Shown: one piece after another, positions 30,801 to 39,629 of the stretch
Layout of the letters: every line of letters starts with the position of its first letter
Position numbering within the stretch: position 1 is the first letter of the stretch
NCBI GenBank assembly: GCA_021613535.1
Contig: CP075493.1
Location: forward strand, 14,632,001 to 14,696,000
Direction: 5' to 3'
Length of the DNA stretch: 64,000 bases
DNA from: Adineta vaga
Lineage: Eukaryota > Rotifera
Notes under the pieces: generated by a model
What the model saw: the letters and a program-made list of their open reading frames with translations, nothing else
What the model was told of the DNA's origin: nothing
The model's database searches: none
Position numbers and translations under genes: made by a program

Positions 30801-32305
30801 TTAACTCAACCAATACAAATTCTAAGCTAGATAACACTATCAAACATAAGTTGAAATCATATAAGACAGTTACTTTTAATCTAAATAATATTCCATTGAA
30901 TAATTCAAATATAACACATATAAATAATGTTATTTTAAATAAAATTCAATCAAACTATAATATAAATCAATCTTCAATGGTATACATGAATAGTTTAAAT
31001 AATAATCCATTAAATACAACAGTTGATCGATCAAATAATTCATTAGATTTAAATACAATCAATACTAATTTATTAACACATTACATAAACTTAAATGAAA
31101 ATGAATCAACAACTCATTTTGAAACAAAATCATTGAATAATTCTTACATTTTCTCAAATAATAATCTATCGAGTAATTCACCTATTGAATTTAATAATAA
31201 CCATAACATTAATACATCTAATACACCTAACTGTTCATCTGAAATTAAAAGATCAAATACCATTACCACTGATAATAATTCATACCATATATCTAATTCA
31301 TTTTCTACAACAATTTATCGAAAACCAACATATACAGGATTATTAACTAAATGGAAATCATACGTACCACACTCATATAAAATTAGTACTATCAGTTGTA
31401 TGATTTACAGAGCTATAAGAATATGTTCTTCATATAAACAGATGCATGAAGAATTTAAATTTATTGAATTTATCAGCAGTCTAAATGGTTATCCTATTAA
31501 TTTTGTAAAAGCTCAAATACGAAAAACACTTACTAGATACATAGAAAAAAGTAATTCAATACAAACACAAACATCTAATGATAAATCTATAAATAATAAA
31601 GATAATTTAGCAAAGAAAAAAAGAATTATTTTAGACATACCATTTATAGGTGAACCATCTAATGTATTAAAAAAGCAGATATCTAAAATAACAAAAGTTA
31701 TAGATCCAGACATTTCATTTCAGGCAATTGAAAGACCACCGATAACACTAGCACGTTATTTTCCAATAAAAGATCAAATACCTAATTTACTTAAATCTAA
31801 TGTTGTATATAAATTAAATTGCTCTAATTGTGATGCTAGTTATATAGGTAAAACTTGTAGACATGTTAAGAAAAGATTTCTAGAACATGGAGCAGAATTT
31901 GATAAAACAACTATAACTAATACTGTCTCTAGTGATGTAACTGTTAATTCTATTACATTAAGACGATCAGATAGAAATAAGAATAAAATTATACAATATT
32001 TTCATAAATCAACAACTGATATAACTATTCCTGAACCAATCAAACAAACACATTCAGCAGTAAAGCAACATGAAAATACTAATAATCATAAAATTGATTG
32101 GAATAACTTTAAGATCATAGCTAGAGACAACAAAAACTATAATTTATTAATAAAAGAATCATTATTAATTAATAATTTCGAACCATTACTTAATAGAACA
32201 ACTACTTCAGTTCCACTTATAATTTTTCCTGAAGGTCTACAGACATATAAACCTAAGGTCAAGATAAAACCAGCGTTAGATCAATCACCATTGGTCGTTG
32301 TCTAA
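27806..32305 (+). CDS. full-length PLE polyprotein: reverse transcriptase with large Asn-rich insertion and GIY-YIG endonuclease
   Basis: The 1,499-codon frame begins inside the pseudo-LTR. The natural start may be the Met of MSKIKLDLDFLRTCKRE (27953). PLE RT motifs are in order: LITKPDKGKGIVLIDREEY (~295), GLPKIHKQGAPLRPIVSASG (~380), SFDITSLFTNVPLDR (~445), INGVAMGSPLGPLFADIYVN (~517) and the catalytic YWRRFVDDTYAI (~552), then LPFLDINITR (~598). An Asn/Ser/Thr/Ile-rich run of about 550 residues follows. The thumb resumes at STTIYRKPTYTGLLTKWK (~1165). The C-terminus is a GIY-YIG nuclease (VVYKLNCSNCDASYIGKTC, ~1333; KKRFLEH). No stop or frameshift is present. It would copy the element RNA at a nicked target in the nucleus. 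Confidence 0.9.
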   Translation: MKKFKAAVIMIKFILKILPIKKWNYIQIIGQQYGSVIGKNVFFYGKHQLKMSKIKLDLDFLRTCKREKLIPKFVQFKIPSTHQHHRRAINSCYEQMLLNELKQKKSELSRLYRIDRNCKTLLNLDLNHLYVCRLERIINKLVLLKETKIRKTHVRKLNNLRNKQNPKTQSVKSILSPITNLSKRILTDKEINILENGLNFVLPDNKFDEMSFISNIETFFVEVLGHCTDKKDYEEKDADEEIKYNLSPIQLQYASKIRSVCNHFRKNANKIINIHKHETIQFKNILKNLSKDKSILITKPDKGKGIVLIDREEYNNKMLDLLKDCNTFKIIECDETIIQEERLIRKLIQLKNEGFISEKEYYVCRPRGSQPARIYGLPKIHKQGAPLRPIVSASGTFNYKLAKLLATKLDHLRRNDRIIKDTFTFVDELLTLKFDNSQIKMMSFDITSLFTNVPLDRTIEIILDKLYGLQHTCTYSDKKRDDWCNKCKNRFEMKYLLETSTKETNFTFNNKIYSQINGVAMGSPLGPLFADIYVNHLEDKLMSRLKNNGLLYWRRFVDDTYAIIKKDANVDKIIDILNSFDNSIVFTFEEEKNNSLPFLDINITRIPNNIITINKNNGSNDKPINNTPFKETKERKDKSSKSSSIYSNNNNNKRNKNNNNNNIEQRQKSNRNSSSSSNTDHNQKIDAFIKSLIETKNKTITSVNNKSNNTHIDQTNIVNNNATDISTNNVNTNPSIRHNNRKLFSKLIKDSDKKLISNFDKMIDINSNDLNIIPDNEILRESKSKDNCTYNCNYTTTNSCNTSNRKDIISQNSTSNMYINQPTTHTDIIENDSSNNTTLIDSNNRIDIIPTNTNRITNLKNKIKNNSIIDIDKSINLSPNSNVDNNTNMNSIDHNICSNNRILHQSKSNVIYRYNSNNRTTNFCNTSNTSDMNVHNLISIVYINQPTTHTDVIENNSSNNTALSDPNNQIDIIPTNINITSNLNNRLENESLLDNDKRINSTNTNSKLDNTIKHKLKSYKTVTFNLNNIPLNNSNITHINNVILNKIQSNYNINQSSMVYMNSLNNNPLNTTVDRSNNSLDLNTINTNLLTHYINLNENESTTHFETKSLNNSYIFSNNNLSSNSPIEFNNNHNINTSNTPNCSSEIKRSNTITTDNNSYHISNSFSTTIYRKPTYTGLLTKWKSYVPHSYKISTISCMIYRAIRICSSYKQMHEEFKFIEFISSLNGYPINFVKAQIRKTLTRYIEKSNSIQTQTSNDKSINNKDNLAKKKRIILDIPFIGEPSNVLKKQISKITKVIDPDISFQAIERPPITLARYFPIKDQIPNLLKSNVVYKLNCSNCDASYIGKTCRHVKKRFLEHGAEFDKTTITNTVSSDVTVNSITLRRSDRNKNKIIQYFHKSTTDITIPEPIKQTHSAVKQHENTNNHKIDWNNFKIIARDNKNYNLLIKESLLINNFEPLLNRTTTSVPLIIFPEGLQTYKPKVKIKPALDQSPLVVV

Positions 32306-32443
32306 CCCTATAAAAATTTATAGTTTGGACTTCACCCTTGGTTGCATATCTATCTGAATTTTTCTGAATATTCATACAGCAAGATAGTCTTTTCTCGTTT
32401 TTTATCATTTGTCATTGGTCAATTAATGTGACATATAGAACTT

Positions 32444-32670
32444 GTCTTGAAAATGAGGCGTTAGCTGTCGAAACGTCGACGAATATTGTCAATTTTTTTT
32501 CTTTTGTAAATTAATATTATTTATTCAATAAATCATAATCATTGAAATAAATAATTATTTATTAATTTTAATTAAAATTTAAAATTAAATATCAAATGAA
32601 AAAATTTAAAGCTGCTGTAATAATGATTAAGTTTATTCTCAAAATATTGCCCATAAAGAAATGGAATTAT
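32444..32670 (+). repeat. PLE 3' pseudo-LTR
   Basis: This is a 227-base direct repeat of 27654-27880, including the 36-base tail ending GGAATTAT. Its hammerhead-like loop differs from the 5' copy (GGCGTTAGCTGTC versus GGTGTTAATCCTC before GAAACGTCGACG). It ends directly at the right target duplication. Confidence 0.8.
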
Positions 32671-32682
32671 GTAACTTACATT
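32671..32682. repeat. target-site duplication, right copy
   Basis: GTAACTTACATT matches 18519-18530 exactly. Confidence 0.85.
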
Positions 32683-32880
32683 ATTCCAGATCATCTTGAA
32701 TCAAAGTTAAAGTTTATTTAGACATCAACAACGATCGTTGGACACATATGCAATAGCAATCATGATAGAAGAATATGCAAATACAATTTCAATAGCTTCT
32801 TATACTGGAAGTTCGACAGATTGTGAGTTGAAGAGCTAAAAATCTTCTAGAAATGTTAATATCGTCAAACGATATAAGAA
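32683..32880 (+). pseudogene. unidentified gene split by the retroelement complex, right part
   Basis: The frame IPDHLESKLKFI reaches a stop (TAG) at once. Protein-like residues then resume in another frame (RSLDTYAIAIMIEEYANTIS, TDCELKS). A related sequence lies 0.9 kb downstream. The protein is not recognised. Confidence 0.45.
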
Positions 32881-33559
32881 CAATGAATAAATGCTCATAA
32901 ATTGATATCCTTCAATTGTTATTGGTTCTCTTCCTCCTCGACATTAACTAACAACTATTCAATTCAAGGGGGAAAAATCTCAATGCGGCATTCCGGTAGT
33001 CTGGTGCCTTCCCGCACATTCCCATCCATTCCCAACTATTTCTAACTGGCTTGTTGAAAACTAAAACCGGGAATTGCTTTTCAGCTTATTATTTCATTAT
33101 TCGATGGATATTAAGACAAAGGGTAGAATTTTAAATCAACACAAGGTACTCTGGCGTATTCGAACAAGTTCTCTTGCATTCCCGCGTATTCTCAGGCATT
33201 CAGAATGCCCTCGAATGAGATTTCCCCCCCTTGATATATAGGTTATGAAGTATAACAAGAGATATTCATAGTGGACGTTCTTTCATGAAAGTATTATTTT
33301 TCCATTGTTTTTTTTTCTATATAGAATTGTTCAGCATGCAAATAAATCAATATTTATATCGATCATTTCAAACATACATGCACATCAATTATGTTAAGTA
33401 GCGATTTATGTTCACTTCTTTTCTAACTTTAAGTAATATTACCTCGAATGTTTCAATGCTAAACGGATCATACCTTGTGAACGTGATCTTTTTTCCTTTC
33501 TTTTCTTTCCTTCGTAATATACAGCGAAAATCAATTAAAGAACGAAACAATCATTGTTA
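32881..33559. other. intergenic spacer between two degenerate gene copies
   Basis: No gene is supported. Pyrimidine-rich tracts and a pair of weakly similar blocks rich in CCCGCAT/GCATTCC words occur at about 32975-33045 and 33150-33230. Their origin is unclear. Confidence 0.35.
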
Positions 33560-33830
33560 TATTAGGGATGGTTTTCCAGAACATTTAAGATCAAAATTAA
33601 AGTTTATCTGGACATCTGTAAGATGTACAAGAAGATATAATCAACGATCATTGGATACATATGCAATGCCATTTACAATAAAAAAGTTAAAGAAATTATG
33701 GAAATGCAATTCCGATAGTTTCTTGTATTGGAAGTGTAAGAGATTGTGAATTAAAAAGAGTTAAAAACCTTTTAGAATTATTAATCTTGTCAGTTGATGT
33801 CAAAACAATAAACAAATTATAATCAAATAA
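33560..33830 (+). pseudogene. second degenerate copy of the unidentified split gene
   Basis: FPEHLRSKLKFIWTSVRC and NQRSLDTYA align with the copy at 32690-32780. It then shifts frame and continues AIPIVSCIGSVRDCELKRVK to a stop near 33821. Frame changes show that it too is broken, or that a short intron is missed. Confidence 0.45.
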
Positions 33831-33850
33831 AATTTATTTATAAAAAAAAG

Positions 33851-34147
33851 TTAATTTGGAGATAAATGCACAGTTGGTTTACGATTAGGATCACCATTAC
33901 CAACATTTAAACTTTGTGGGTTCACCCTTGGTCCTAAACTTGATAGACCTCCAGGTGGAGCTTCGGTTAATTGATAAATTCCACTTGTTGGAGCAGGAAC
34001 ACCATCGGCAAAAAAGAATTCTATATTAGCAGGAAGTGGATCAACAGGAGGTTGATATCCTTCGAAACAAAGATATAACAGTTAATAAGAAATTTCTTCA
34101 GCTCCAAAACAAGCACACTTACCAGCTTGCTGTTGACAACAATCCAT
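33851..34147 (-). CDS. small proline-rich protein of 77 residues
   Basis: Two exons (34147-34123 and 34059-33851) join in frame. The first encodes only MDCCQQQA plus one base, followed by a clear donor (GTAAGTGTGC). The second starts after CGAAG. The product is rich in Pro and Gly (YQPPVDPLPANIEFFFADG, TEAPPGGLSSLGPRVNP, DPNRKPTVHLSPN). It has no signal peptide or membrane helix and no recognised family. The initial Cys-Cys at positions 3-4 might be lipidated (inference). A likely 5'UTR intron acceptor (TTTTCAG) lies 7 bases before the ATG. Confidence 0.65.
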
Positions 34148-35208
34148 TTTGATGCTGAAAATAAAAATAAAAATATATGCAAATGATCGTATTTTAATAT
34201 AAGAGAAGCGCGTGACAACCATTGATGGGTAGCAAAAACAACAACAATAAATGCATAGAGAGTAAGAGAAAAAGCGATTTGAATATGCATATTATCGTTT
34301 GTTATAGAAGAAAGAAATCAAAACAAACAACAAGTGAAGGATTTGTTATCGATGTGTTTTTTTAATTATTCTTTCGAAGGTTTTTGTGAGGATGAAATAA
34401 ACACATTCAGAGTGCTTTTTACTTTATTTTGCTCTTTCACATGAATATCAGTTCATTTTCTTAAACGGCCTTGAAAGTAAAAAACATAAATAAATAAATT
34501 ATCATTTTTTATCTATATTATTTTCGATGTCCTTTTTCGTTCCTTACTTTGCAAAATGAAATACTGTTCTCTTTTATTCATATATGAAGATTATTATCAT
34601 CATTTAATTAATAACATTCACTAATTCTTTGCAGGATTATTTCACCAACATATGTCTTGGAACTCATGTAAACGTTGGTAAATATCTGAGAACACACCGC
34701 CCACTGCCAACAATACAAATGAAAATAATAAAATGATGCAATCGAGAAAAATATGAAAAATGGACATCATAGAAGAAGATTATCATGAAGACATAATGAT
34801 AAAGAGAAGAAAACACATTTCGCAGAAAGGAGAATATAGAAGAAGAAAAATACACACACACTCTCTTCTTCAAATCAGCTTTCTTAACAATTAGTTTTAA
34901 TATCATTGTAGACAATAGGATTCAATGTTTTGAACTTTGAATCGATGAGCTCTGGCTATATCAATAGTTAAAAAGTGTAAACGAAATGTATTTTAGTCAA
35001 TCGTAATCTAAGTAGTTTTACATCACTTTAACTTTAATTTTCATAGTACAGATGCGAAAAGTATCTCTATTCAGATCAAATTCAAGTCTTTAACAGTAGA
35101 CTTTGAGGCTGAGAACGGGAATATTCCACGATTGCACAATTTTTGTTTATTAATAATTGTGTATGTTAGAACAAGAAAAACAATACCATTAAAGTTTTGA
35201 ATGTTAAT
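34148..35208. other. intergenic, no supported gene
   Basis: AT-rich noncoding sequence with scattered poly-pyrimidine stretches. Minus-strand open frames at 34021-34290 and 34664-34915 give hydrophobic peptides with no domain and are not called. Confidence 0.45.
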
Positions 35209-35377
35209 TTATTGATTGCAGTGTCTACAGATGCGTGGATCATATTCATGAGGAGGAAGTCTTTGTTCAGCATTGTTTGGCAACGGAAAAGGATTATCTT
35301 GAAGATTCGGTTGTTCACAATCGTCAGAAACATTTAAAATGTTGTAACATTTACCACCTGCGTTGCACGTTGCGAAC
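35209..35377 (-). CDS. possible 3' exon with Cys-containing tail
   Basis: A minus-strand frame encodes CNAGGKCYNILNVSDDC, then a proline-rich end (PFPLPNNAEQRLPPHEYDPR) and ICRHCNQ. It stops at TAA within CAATAAATT, so a polyadenylation signal overlaps the stop. It overlaps the last codons of the upstream AIG1 gene in another frame, so it may be that gene's alternative last exon or its frameshifted original end. No convincing acceptor was found. Confidence 0.35.
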
Positions 35378-36388
35378 AACTATTTCACGTTTTTTTTCTT
35401 CAACAAAGACAACAATCTGATCCGGTGGCAATGACAGTTGAGCAAACTGTTCGGTATTTCTCTCACTACCTTTCTTCATAGATTCAGCCAATTCAAGCTG
35501 AACACTTTTGCTCGGAGCATTTAAGGATTTTTCGACTCTTTCAGTGGTTTGTTTAAATTTCATCTGTTGTTGTTTCCAATGCTCATTAAACTTTATAATC
35601 TTCGAGCTATAATATGGCGTTGTTTCATTTGTTTCCATCGGTAAACTCTCTTGCTCTATTGGAGATGATCGTCGAGGAGGTAAATTGATTATTTGTCTTC
35701 GAGAATTTTCTACTTCTTGTAGTTGTGCTAATAGAGCATCTTGATGATGTTTACTTTGTGATTTTAATTGAGCAATTTCATCTGTAATTAATTGAATATC
35801 ATGTTTCTTTGTGTGTAGAGCAGGCTCACATTGTTCAACAATCTCATATAGACGATCATGCATAAACATCTTATATTCATCCGAAGTATTATGTTCAAAG
35901 AAACAGATACGATCTACATCAACTTTAATGAGTTCACTTAATAGATGAGCTGTGTTAGCTTCATATTGTTCAGGTCGTTCAGATGGAATTCCATTGACAA
36001 TAATAAATAACGATTGATGCTCAAATGCATATGCATCATTGATATGTAGAAAAGCAACTACATCTTCATCAGGTATTCGACCATTGCGATGTCCAAAAAC
36101 AAATATAACAATCGAAAGAGAATGTTGTTCAAATGCTTTCATAATTTCCTCTCGATTTTCATCGACTAATTGTTGATTAGCTTCGATTAAGCCAGGAATA
36201 TTTGCTATAGCATAAATACGATCTCCATTCTTGCTCGACATGTCTTTCCATTCTGTACGTCGTGTCACTGATCGAGCTGAAAATTTACTTTCAAATGCTT
36301 GATCATCATTTAATAGACGATTAGCCAAGAAGATCTTTCCAACTCCACTATTACCCAATAGAATGAGTCCACAAAGGTTTGTTGCCAT
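35351..36388 (-). CDS. AIG1/GIMAP-like GTPase with coiled-coil tail (P-loop Ser/Thr replaced)
   Basis: Starting at the ATG at 36388 (MATNLCGLILLGNSGVGK), just after an intron-like acceptor (CATTTTAG), the frame gives about 345 residues. An AIG1-type G domain is visible: P-loop GNSGVGK at residues ~11-17, then RSVTRRTEW (switch region), NIPGLIEANQ (DxxG equivalent) and SLFIIVNGIP (G4 region). A mostly helical C-terminal half follows. The residue after the P-loop Lys is Ile (GKIFL) instead of the Ser/Thr that coordinates Mg2+, so nucleotide binding may be impaired. It is one of three related genes in 4 kb. Confidence 0.78.
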   Translation of the reverse strand: MATNLCGLILLGNSGVGKIFLANRLLNDDQAFESKFSARSVTRRTEWKDMSSKNGDRIYAIANIPGLIEANQQLVDENREEIMKAFEQHSLSIVIFVFGHRNGRIPDEDVVAFLHINDAYAFEHQSLFIIVNGIPSERPEQYEANTAHLLSELIKVDVDRICFFEHNTSDEYKMFMHDRLYEIVEQCEPALHTKKHDIQLITDEIAQLKSQSKHHQDALLAQLQEVENSRRQIINLPPRRSSPIEQESLPMETNETTPYYSSKIIKFNEHWKQQQMKFKQTTERVEKSLNAPSKSVQLELAESMKKGSERNTEQFAQLSLPPDQIVVFVEEKKREIVVRNVQRRW

Positions 36389-36485
36389 AGCAAAACTTTC
36401 TCTATCTAAAATGTTCAATTCAGAAAATAAATGTATTCTTAACTAACATGATGATTTATTTTTATTGTTAAAAAGAAAAAAATAA

Positions 36486-38352
36486 TCAATGCTTTGCTAA
36501 ATAATTTGAGATTGTTTGTTGAACAATCTGAACAAGTTCTTCAAAACGAGCACGATCTGTAGAACCTGGGGTAACAATATCATCGAAACTGGCATCGATT
36601 TCCGTAGCACATTGTCGCCATAGAAGATGAAGAAATTTGAACATTCGCGGGCAATGAGCCAAATTAGGAAACATATCGAAAACACAAAATTCATTGGCAT
36701 GATAAGTATGTCCAGAGTCGAGGACAATATTGTAAACCTTGAGCGATGGATCAGCTTTAATACAAGTCAATTGATTAATTGATACGGATGATGGTCGATT
36801 TTGATCAAGAGATTGTAGTTCCATGTTAATACGTAATGGTTTAACCAAATCACGAAGAGATGGTTCTTCATCTTCACTAGCTTGTGGATCGATAGCTGCC
36901 ATTGTTCTACATATTTAAAAAGATATGCACATAAAGATGTCTTTCGTTATTTGTACAAAGCATATATGAACTTACCCATTCGTTGTTAGAAACACATGTT
37001 CTGAGGTGAAAAACGGTGGGATGTTATTAATACCATATAGTGATCGACCATGAAGTTGTTCAATATCAACGAATATTACCGTATGACGTTCACTATTAGC
37101 ACCTACAACTATATCACCAATCTGAATCTTTTCTATAGGCTTGTCAGTACCATCATCCATACGAATCATAGTTCCAGCAGTGAAACACTAAACCATATAT
37201 AAGATTAAGAAAATGATCTAATGATAACTTACACTAGAGGACTCTGTCTGATAGATAACTTCAGGTTTACGATTTGAAAGTTCTTCAAGCTTAGCCCGCA
37301 GTTCATTTTGCGCTTCGATTGATCTTTGTAATTGTTTTTTAATCTCATTCGCTTCATTTTTGTTCTTATTTTCTAGTTTATTTTCCAATCGCTCATGTTC
37401 TGTTTGCATGTCTTTGAGTTCTTCTTCTAAACGAGACAATTGCTCAGCATGTGCTTGTTCCATCTGTTTCATCTGATCATTTTGAGATTCACGCATTTTT
37501 TTAGTTTCGACAGTTTGTCGTTCAATAATCCGATGAAACTGATCGCTTTCATCTGTTTGACGAGCAACGAATTCATCATATCGTTTTTGATGCTGACGAA
37601 TTTCTTCTTGAAAAAACTTCTTGTTCTGTTCGAATGCTTTGGTCATTTCTTCAATTTGTTGTTTCAATGCAGCAACTTCATCAACTCTTAAATGAATATC
37701 TTGTACTTTCATATGTTTAGTTGGTGTTAATTCAACAATAGCACGTAACAATTGTTCTTTTAAAGCTTGTCGTTCTTTTGAATTGCCTCGATCGATTTGA
37801 TTAAGAAAACAAACACGTTCAGGAGAAACAGAAATTTGAATGATATCTTGGATCATAAGCATCACTTCTCCTTCATAATTCGATGGTCGATCTTCGGGAA
37901 GACCATTTACAACTAAAAGAAGTGATTTGATATTCAAAGGATATGCCTTATTAATAGCTGTAAATGCGACAACATCTTCATCACGTATACGACCATTTTG
38001 TTGACCAAAAACATAGATAATTAATGAATTTGGTCGTTTAGAAAATGCATGGTCAATTTCACATTTATTAACATTAACACGAGCCTTAAAAAAAGATGCA
38101 ATGAAAACAATGTTTTCAAGCAATGTTAAGACTTACTTGATCAGCTTCGATTAGACCTGGAATATTAAATATAGCATAACGATGATTTTCAAATGTGATT
38201 TCTTTAAATTCAGTTCGATGTGTAACTGATCGCGGAGAAAATTCATGTGTGAATACGTCTTCACCCAAAAGAACATTGCCCAAGAAACTTTTACCAACAC
38301 CACTATTACCAAGAATAATTAAACCATATTGACTCTCATCAGCAGACGACAT
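36486..38352 (-). CDS. AIG1/GIMAP-like GTPase fused to coiled coil and Vint/Hint domain
   Basis: Four exons (38352-38137, 38084-37233, 37187-36976, 36906-36486) join in frame to 566 residues. The N-terminal AIG1-type G domain has an intact P-loop (GNSGVGKSFLGN), RSVTHRTEF, NIPGLIEADQ and LLLVVNGLPEDRPS. A long coiled coil (residues ~220-350, with QIEEMTKAFEQNKKFFQEEI) leads to SSCFTAGTMIRMDDGTDKPI, the start of a Hint-fold domain with Cys at position 1. Further Vint features are KIQIGDIVVGANSERHTV, TTNGTMAAIDP, SVNQL-type spacing and VYNIVLDSGHTYHANEF. Hint domains self-cleave at that Cys. Here the C-terminal Asn/His environment suggests possible autoprocessing, releasing the GTPase (inference). 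Confidence 0.85.
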
Positions 38353-38467
38353 CACTAAAGTTTAATAGAAAAAAAAGACAATCGTTAACTAACTATAAGG
38401 ATATCCATGATTTTACGCTTTTTATTATCATCCAGATTAACGCATTAAAGCGTAAAAGTAAATATAG

Positions 38468-39368
38468 TTGGAAAAACAACAAAAAGAAGATGTTGAAACA
38501 TTTCGAGTGATGCATCGAGCATTTGCATTCTCTTCCGATTCATTACTCATCATTGTCAATGGATTACCTACTAGTCGACCGACTACATATGATGAACTAA
38601 CTCGAAAGACATTGATTGAATTACTTGATATGAAATCTTGTCAAATCTGTTTTATTGATCATCTCAAGTCATTTGATCAACATTTAATCGATGCTATTCT
38701 ATCTGTTCGTCCTCGAAAATATATCAACAATAATGAAATTTGTTTAATAAACGATGATATTCATCAATTAAAGACTAATTACGACGAACTTTATATTGCA
38801 ATGAATAACGAACGAAACGAACATGATGATACTATTATACAAATAGAACGAAACTATGAAGTGGCTGAACGGTTATCCGGTAAGATAAATTTCATTTTAA
38901 TCGAATAAATAAATCTTTAACTTTTCAGTATTACAACGGTTATTTTGTGAAGCTAAATTTAGTCTTCGTCAATTAAGTGCATTAAATGAACAAAAAGAAC
39001 ATTATAATAACATTATTGAATCCTGGCATGCAGAAGAAATCGGCTATGAAGACAATCCTACTTCCAATCATTATCAATTAGCTATTCGAAACAAAGAAAG
39101 TATTCAGAAACAAATATCGGAGAATGTAATTAAGCAACGTTCTACATCCGTTGTTCTTGATCGATGTCGGAAAGATATTGAACAAACATGTTATGAACTT
39201 GAACAGATCTATAATGAAAAATTCGATTCGCAATTGGAACTCGTACGAGAATATTCGAAACTTTTTGATGATTTACGATATGATTCATTGATTAAGAATG
39301 TTCGACGTGATTTTCTCAATGATTTGTATATTTTCAATTGTCAACATTTTCTTTGTCAGGATAAATAA
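38468..39368 (+). CDS. N-terminally truncated AIG1-like protein
   Basis: Two exons (38468-38879, 38929-39368) join in frame to 283 residues. The sequence begins EKQQKEDVETFRVMHRAFAF, equivalent to the middle of the AIG1 G domain (compare DEDVVAFTAINKAYPL in the neighbour), and keeps SLLIIVNGLPTSRPTTYDEL. P-loop and switch regions are absent. The only room for them is about 100 bases, because the divergent Vint gene starts at 38352. The remainder is helical and coiled coil. Either the 5' half was lost in a rearrangement or the gene is a helical remnant. A GTPase function is unlikely. Confidence 0.65.
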
Positions 39369-39629
39369 AAGCGAGAGTATCTATTCATCATGAATGCTTA
39401 TATCAAGTCGACGAGTAAACATTTCTGCTCTACAAATATTGTAAAATTGCATATAAAAGTTCATGCAGAAAAATCAATTGTTAAAGTAAAGGTTTTGGTC
39501 AATTAAAATAATATATGTATAAATTAATTTCAAATTGTTAGAATTTCTGTTAGTTGAATTCAATCGGGTTCATCTACAGCATACGAGAGTCTCGTCAATG
39601 AAGCTAATATGAATGATTATTTGTTATCA

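Larger units (their letters stand above)
18531..32670. mobile_element. composite Penelope-like retroelement insertion with a nested DNA transposon
   Basis: A minus-strand, 5'-truncated PLE (18531-21184 plus 27071-27360) and a full-length plus-strand PLE (27654-32670) lie head to head, between identical 12-13 base direct repeats. The minus copy is interrupted by a 5,884-base DNA transposon. The copies are nearly identical over the shared region (one-residue differences such as V/M in VYVNSL/VYMNSL), so the event is recent. Head-to-head partial copies and pseudo-LTRs are established features of Penelope elements. Treating this pair as a single insertion event is an inference from the single target duplication. 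Confidence 0.85.
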
